8,153 bases of DNA from an uncultured Oscillibacter sp. (lineage in GTDB: Bacteria; Bacillota; Clostridia; Oscillospirales; Oscillospiraceae), in contig NZ_CAJULS010000108.1 of the NCBI RefSeq assembly GCF_910587525.1, forward strand, positions 1 through 8,153, written 5' to 3'. Both the position numbers and the translations under genes were made by a program. Shown piece after piece: positions 5,078 through 8,153 of the stretch. Position 1 is the first letter of the stretch. Every line of letters begins with the position of its first letter. The notes beneath the pieces were generated by a model, which saw nothing but the letters and a program-made list of their open reading frames with translations, was not told the origin of the DNA and searched no databases.

Positions 5078-5572
5078 ATGGAAGACTGCAAGCCCTGGGA
5101 AACCACGGTGGAACAACTGTATAAGGAGATGTATCCGGCGCTCTATATCTACGCCCTGCGGGTCCTGGAAGAAGCCGCTCTGGCAGAGGAGTCCATTCAG
5201 GATACCTTTTGCATCGCCTGCGCCAAACGCGAGCAGTTTCTCTCCAGCACCGATCCCAAACGCTGGATTATGTGTACGCTGAAGTATGTGTGCCAGAATA
5301 CGCTCCGCACCCAGGCAAAATGGAGAAAGCTTCTTTTATCCCTGGACGCTGGCGGACATCTGACCTCTAAAACACCGGAACTGATGAGTGTGGACGTCCT
5401 GTTCTGCGATCTGTCAGGTAGCGAGGATTTCCAGCTGCTCAAACGCATTGCTCTGGACCGCTGCACCGTGCTGGAGATGGCGGAGGAGCTTGGGATCTCC
5501 GTGGAGAGCTGCAAAAAACGGGTGCAGCGGGCCCGGAAACGCCTGCAGGAAAAGCTGGAGGTATGCATTTGA
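5078..5572 (+). CDS. ECF-type RNA polymerase sigma factor
   Basis: This is a 164-residue group IV (extracytoplasmic function) sigma factor that redirects RNA polymerase in response to a signal. Region 2 spans about residues 8-90 and includes VEQLYKEMYPALYIYALRVL, then AEESIQDTFCIACAK and PKRWIMCTLKYVCQN, the core-binding and -10 recognition helices. Region 4 is near the C-terminus, with the helix-turn-helix VLEMAEELGISVESCKKRVQ and the tail RARKRLQEKL. There is no third domain, as usual for ECF factors. SD GGGAGG (5062-5067) serves ATG 5078 at 10 nt; a GTG at 5072, also in frame, is only 4 nt away, so I prefer the ATG. A membrane protein gene follows after 31 nt, the typical sigma/anti-sigma pair arrangement. 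The regulon and signal cannot be told from sequence. Confidence 0.9.
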   Translation: MEDCKPWETTVEQLYKEMYPALYIYALRVLEEAALAEESIQDTFCIACAKREQFLSSTDPKRWIMCTLKYVCQNTLRTQAKWRKLLLSLDAGGHLTSKTPELMSVDVLFCDLSGSEDFQLLKRIALDRCTVLEMAEELGISVESCKKRVQRARKRLQEKLEVCI

Positions 5573-5603
5573 TAAGGAACATCTATCTGAAAGGGGGCAT
5601 GGG

Positions 5604-6107
5604 ATGACAAAGTCCAAAAAAGCTCAGCTAAAGCGCCTGCGGGCCCTTGAGCGGACCAGTTCCGCCGACTTGGAGGCACTGCTGCTTCTGGATTTTCACT
5701 CCCAGGAGACCAGCGATACAGAAATAGACGAGATCCTCCGCGCCGCAGAAATTCTGGCGGAGCGGGGACCCCCGCAGGACAACACCCGGGTGGACCGGGC
5801 CTGGGAGACTTTTGTGGAGAAATATCTCCCTTTTGCTGATGACAGCTCCCTTCATGAAAGCGCCGAGGCGCCCAGCGCCTCGGCCGTGGCTGTACAGCCA
5901 CGGCCCGCCCTGTCTCCCCCCCTCCGGCGGCGGATGCCCCGATACCCCATATGCTGCCGGATCGCCCGGACAGCGGCATGCCTTGCACTGTGCCTGCTCC
6001 TCACCGGCAGCCTGCTGCTGATTTTCAGTCCCCAGACCCGGTTGGCCCTCTCCGGGTGGATCCGGGAGCTCTGCGAGCCCATTTTGAGTACCATTACGCG
6101 GCCCTGA
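5604..6107 (+). CDS. Anti-sigma-like single-pass membrane protein, C-terminally truncated
   Basis: A 167-residue protein. The N-terminal cytoplasmic part (1 to about 85) is charged and helical: DLEALLLLDFHSQETSD, TEIDEILRAAEILAER, VDRAWETFVEKYLP. A low-complexity linker (AEAPSASAVAVQPRP) leads to one membrane helix, TAACLALCLLLTGSLLLIF, at about 123-141. Only 26 residues follow (ending WIRELCEPILSTITRP). In clostridial ECF operons the partner protein of this layout usually has a larger outer domain. The reading frame shifted by one resumes a plausible continuation, HFEYHYAALSQQ, so a frameshift near 6070-6080 is likely. SD AGGGGG precedes ATG 5604 by 6 nt. It presumably holds the ECF sigma at the membrane, which the intact N-terminal part could still do. 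Anti-sigma function is inferred from context and topology. Confidence 0.7.
   Translation: MTKSKKAQLKRLRALERTSSADLEALLLLDFHSQETSDTEIDEILRAAEILAERGPPQDNTRVDRAWETFVEKYLPFADDSSLHESAEAPSASAVAVQPRPALSPPLRRRMPRYPICCRIARTAACLALCLLLTGSLLLIFSPQTRLALSGWIRELCEPILSTITRP
5862..5905. repeat. Two overlapping perfect palindromes inside the anti-sigma-like gene
   Basis: GCCGAGGCGC-CCA-GCGCCTCGGC (5862-5884) is a 10-bp stem with a 3-base loop. It overlaps a 24-bp perfect palindrome at 5882-5905 (arms GGCCGTGGCTGT and its complement). Together they span 44 bp and encode only the Ala/Ser/Pro linker before the membrane helix, without breaking the frame. This resembles a small palindromic mobile unit inserted in-frame. 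No second copy was seen in the window. Confidence 0.75.
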
Positions 6108-6211
6108 GCCAGCAGGCTGCCCAGGAGACGCCGCCAGGATCTCTATTGGAGCTCCGGTCCTCTGGTGAAAATGGCGGAAAACGTGACCACAGGGACCCGG
6201 GGTCTGTTTGA
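6080..6211 (+). pseudogene. Out-of-frame remnant of the anti-sigma-like outer domain
   Basis: From 6080 a different frame reads HFEYHYAALSQQAAQ and continues for 43 codons to a stop at 6211. It overlaps the end of the upstream gene, whose frame ends at 6107. The HFEYHY stretch after WIREL looks like the natural continuation past the membrane helix in this protein type. Even if the frame is restored, the outer domain would be short, so further loss is likely. Residues after about position 25 look random. Confidence 0.45.
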
Positions 6212-6264
6212 GAACCGGCACCCATGGAATATATCAAACAAAACTTCGGAAAGGAGCTGTTCGG

Positions 6265-8153
6265 GTGGAACAGAAAAAAAGACGGGAAAATGTAGTGGCA
6301 GGTGTAGTCGGCGCCTTTTTGGGCTCTTTAATTGGCGTCGCCTGCACAGTCATCATCGGACAAATGGGATATGTGGCCTCCATATCCGGTCTCGTCATGG
6401 CGGTCTGTGCCCTGAAGGGTTACGAGACGCTTGGCGGTGTACTGAGCAAAAAAGGCGCGGCAGTCTCCTCCGTCCTAATCCTGCTGATGACGTTCTTTGC
6501 CCACAGGCTCACCTGGGCCATCGCCGTCGCCTCGGAGCTGGACTGGGGGATTCTGGAGGCATACCGGTCCATCTCCTTCCTGCTGGAACGGGGGATGCTG
6601 GAGAGCACCGCCTACTGGGGCGACCTGGCCATGCTGTACCTCTTCACCCTGCTGGGCGCGGTGCCCACCATCCTTGGCGGACTGCGGAACAGCGGCACGC
6701 CGGAGCTTCCCCCGCCCCCCGCTTCTCCGGAGGCAGCAGCGGCGGCGGGTGAGGCGGATTTCTACCCGGCGGGCAAGGGGTGGCTGCGGCCCCTGCGGTT
6801 CAGCCTTCTCTTCGCCCTGCTGCCGGGACTTTTGACGGGTGTGGCGCTGCTGGTAACCGCTGTGAAACGAGACGCCCCTATTCCCCTGAGCATGGCCGCC
6901 CTCTTCGCCATTCTCAGCTCTTTCGTAACCATGCTCTTTGCCCTGCCCATAAGCCGGATCAATCAGGCGGAGGCCTTCCTTTTTGTCCGGGCGGCGGGTC
7001 ACCTCTGGCAGGTGAATCTCAACGCGCTCAACGCCATGGATACTTACCGCTTCACGGAGAAGGCCGTCCGCCTGCGGGCCATCCCATGGGACCGCCTGTC
7101 TCCGGCGGAGCAGGAGCGGGCCAAGGCTTCCGTCCTGCGGGCCATCTCCCTGCTGACCAGCGGTCAGGTGCTGCCGGGCAGCTCTTTGAGCCTTGTGGTG
7201 CTACCCCTAACGAACTTCGAGCTTGTAAAGGAGGACCGGTGGAGCTGGCAGGGTCTGTACTCCCTGCAAAACGGGCGGCAGAAGAAGATCCGCATTGCCA
7301 AGGCCTACCCGAATTTCGCGCCGGTCTATGGCCTGGAGCCTCCCCAGGAGCCGGTCTCCCACCAATGGGGGCTGTGTGCCTTGGCGCTGGTCCTGGCGCT
7401 AATCCTGGGGGCTGCCGGCTATGGTCTGGGGGCCCTGCTGGACGGCTCACTTCCCGGCGGCACAGCCTCCCCCGGCCAAACGTCCGCCGGTCAGGCAGGC
7501 TCCTCCATCACAGCTCGGACGCCGAAGGACGCCGTCCACCGCTATGAGACGGACGGCGTGTACTATCTGGTGGACAGCGCGTTCCAGGCCACCGGCATCA
7601 ATGAATTCCACGACTCCGTCACCAACGCGGACTTCACACTGACCGTCCGGACAGGCATGGATGAGGAGACCGCCGTTGACACGCTGCTCCAGCCCATCAG
7701 CGACTACCGCACCTCGTCTCAATACGACTACTTCCAGTTCGCCCACGCCGGATCGGAGGAGACCCTGGTGCCCCTGGCGGCGGCGGACGGCACGGAGTAT
7801 CGGTATGAGATCCTCACACTGTACCTGAAAGACGGAAAGGCGATCCACGTGGGCGCGGCCCTGGCGGAGGACGGTCTGCTGGTGACGGTAGAGGCCTATC
7901 AGAAGAGCGGCGGAAGCGGCAAAAAGAGCGATGATGTCCGGGGGACCATCCTCTTCATGCTGGAAAATCTCCAGCGGACCGGGACGGCCCAGGTGGAGAT
8001 CACGGAAGAAAACTACCAGTCCCTGTTCCATCTGGCGGAGGAGCTGGACTATCAATACACCGCCGCGGGGTACATCAAAGCCCCCTACGATATGTTCGCC
8101 TGCGATGCCTTTGTGGATGCCCACGTCCCATACAGCGACTCCCCTGTCTTTCT
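6265..8153 (+). CDS. Large polytopic membrane protein with outer C-terminal domain, 3' end cut
   Basis: Not recognised as a named family. The frame is open for 629 codons to the window edge. Basic N-terminus VEQKKRRENVV, then a likely hairpin of membrane helices at about 10-31 and 35-50. Further helices lie at about 66-88, 118-140, 180-200 and 208-230. A Pro/Ala linker (PELPPPPASPEAAAAAG, 147-163) separates two groups. Residues of about 231-368 form a soluble, probably cytoplasmic, domain (NQAEAFLFVRAAGHLWQVN; LTSGQVLPGSSLSLVVLPL). A last helix at about 371-393 (LALVLALILGAAGYGLGALL) leads to a Gly/Ser linker and an acidic soluble domain from about 420 onward, presumably outside the cell. The start is GTG 6265, with AAAGGAG 8 nt upstream. 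It probably belongs to the sigma operon and may be a target or sensor; that role is inferred only from position. Confidence 0.85.
   Translation, partial: MEQKKRRENVVAGVVGAFLGSLIGVACTVIIGQMGYVASISGLVMAVCALKGYETLGGVLSKKGAAVSSVLILLMTFFAHRLTWAIAVASELDWGILEAYRSISFLLERGMLESTAYWGDLAMLYLFTLLGAVPTILGGLRNSGTPELPPPPASPEAAAAAGEADFYPAGKGWLRPLRFSLLFALLPGLLTGVALLVTAVKRDAPIPLSMAALFAILSSFVTMLFALPISRINQAEAFLFVRAAGHLWQVNLNALNAMDTYRFTEKAVRLRAIPWDRLSPAEQERAKASVLRAISLLTSGQVLPGSSLSLVVLPLTNFELVKEDRWSWQGLYSLQNGRQKKIRIAKAYPNFAPVYGLEPPQEPVSHQWGLCALALVLALILGAAGYGLGALLDGSLPGGTASPGQTSAGQAGSSITARTPKDAVHRYETDGVYYLVDSAFQATGINEFHDSVTNADFTLTVRTGMDEETAVDTLLQPISDYRTSSQYDYFQFAHAGSEETLVPLAAADGTEYRYEILTLYLKDGKAIHVGAALAEDGLLVTVEAYQKSGGSGKKSDDVRGTILFMLENLQRTGTAQVEITEENYQSLFHLAEELDYQYTAAGYIKAPYDMFACDAFVDAHVPYSDSPVF

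Noticed and set aside
6224..6295. 23-codon frame starting MEYIKQNFGKELFGW
   Set aside because: No SD precedes its ATG and it overlaps the well-supported GTG start of the large membrane protein at 6265.

Overview
The window looks like a chromosome segment from a motile, GC-rich clostridial gut-type bacterium, most likely Oscillospiraceae (Oscillibacter/Flavonifractor-like). The evidence is a flagellin beginning MRIQHNIMAMNAYRN, a csrA gene directly upstream of it, strong AGGAGG-type ribosome binding sites, and a Firmicutes-type ECF sigma/membrane-protein pair. The genus is an inference.

Left half, all on the minus strand and read right to left: a serine recombinase (4792-4163); a repeat-rich region with a 48-bp perfect palindrome (4012-4154); a TnpB-family gene (3981-2788); a structured non-coding stretch (2787-2601); csrA (2600-2250); and a large flagellin that runs off the left edge (2083-1).

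The central observation is that the TnpB-like protein has lost all three RuvC catalytic acidic residues (Asn190, Arg273 and Glu354 replace D, E and D) while keeping its zinc ribbon and overall length. That is the signature of a TnpB-like nuclease-dead repressor (TldR), an RNA-guided transcription factor. Its 3' flank folds on paper into a TnpB-type guide-RNA scaffold ending in an interleaved pseudoknot. The 12 bases immediately after the scaffold, CATAATATTGTG, match exactly a site in codons 5-8 of the neighbouring flagellin, in antisense orientation. I therefore propose a flagellin-control cassette: TldR and its guide RNA acting on a flagellin gene at the DNA level, with CsrA acting on flagellin translation. 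CsrA-type GGA-in-hairpin sites are visible in the csrA and flagellin leaders. Repeats upstream of tldR, next to a serine recombinase, raise the possibility of phase variation, which is speculative.

Right half, plus strand: a sigma-A-like promoter (4903-4930), an ECF sigma factor (5078-5572), a single-pass anti-sigma-like membrane protein (5604-6107) that appears truncated by a frameshift and carries a palindromic insert, and a large polytopic membrane protein (6265 to the right edge, still open). These probably form an envelope-sensing sigma operon unrelated to the flagellar cassette. No tRNA, rRNA or CRISPR array was seen.
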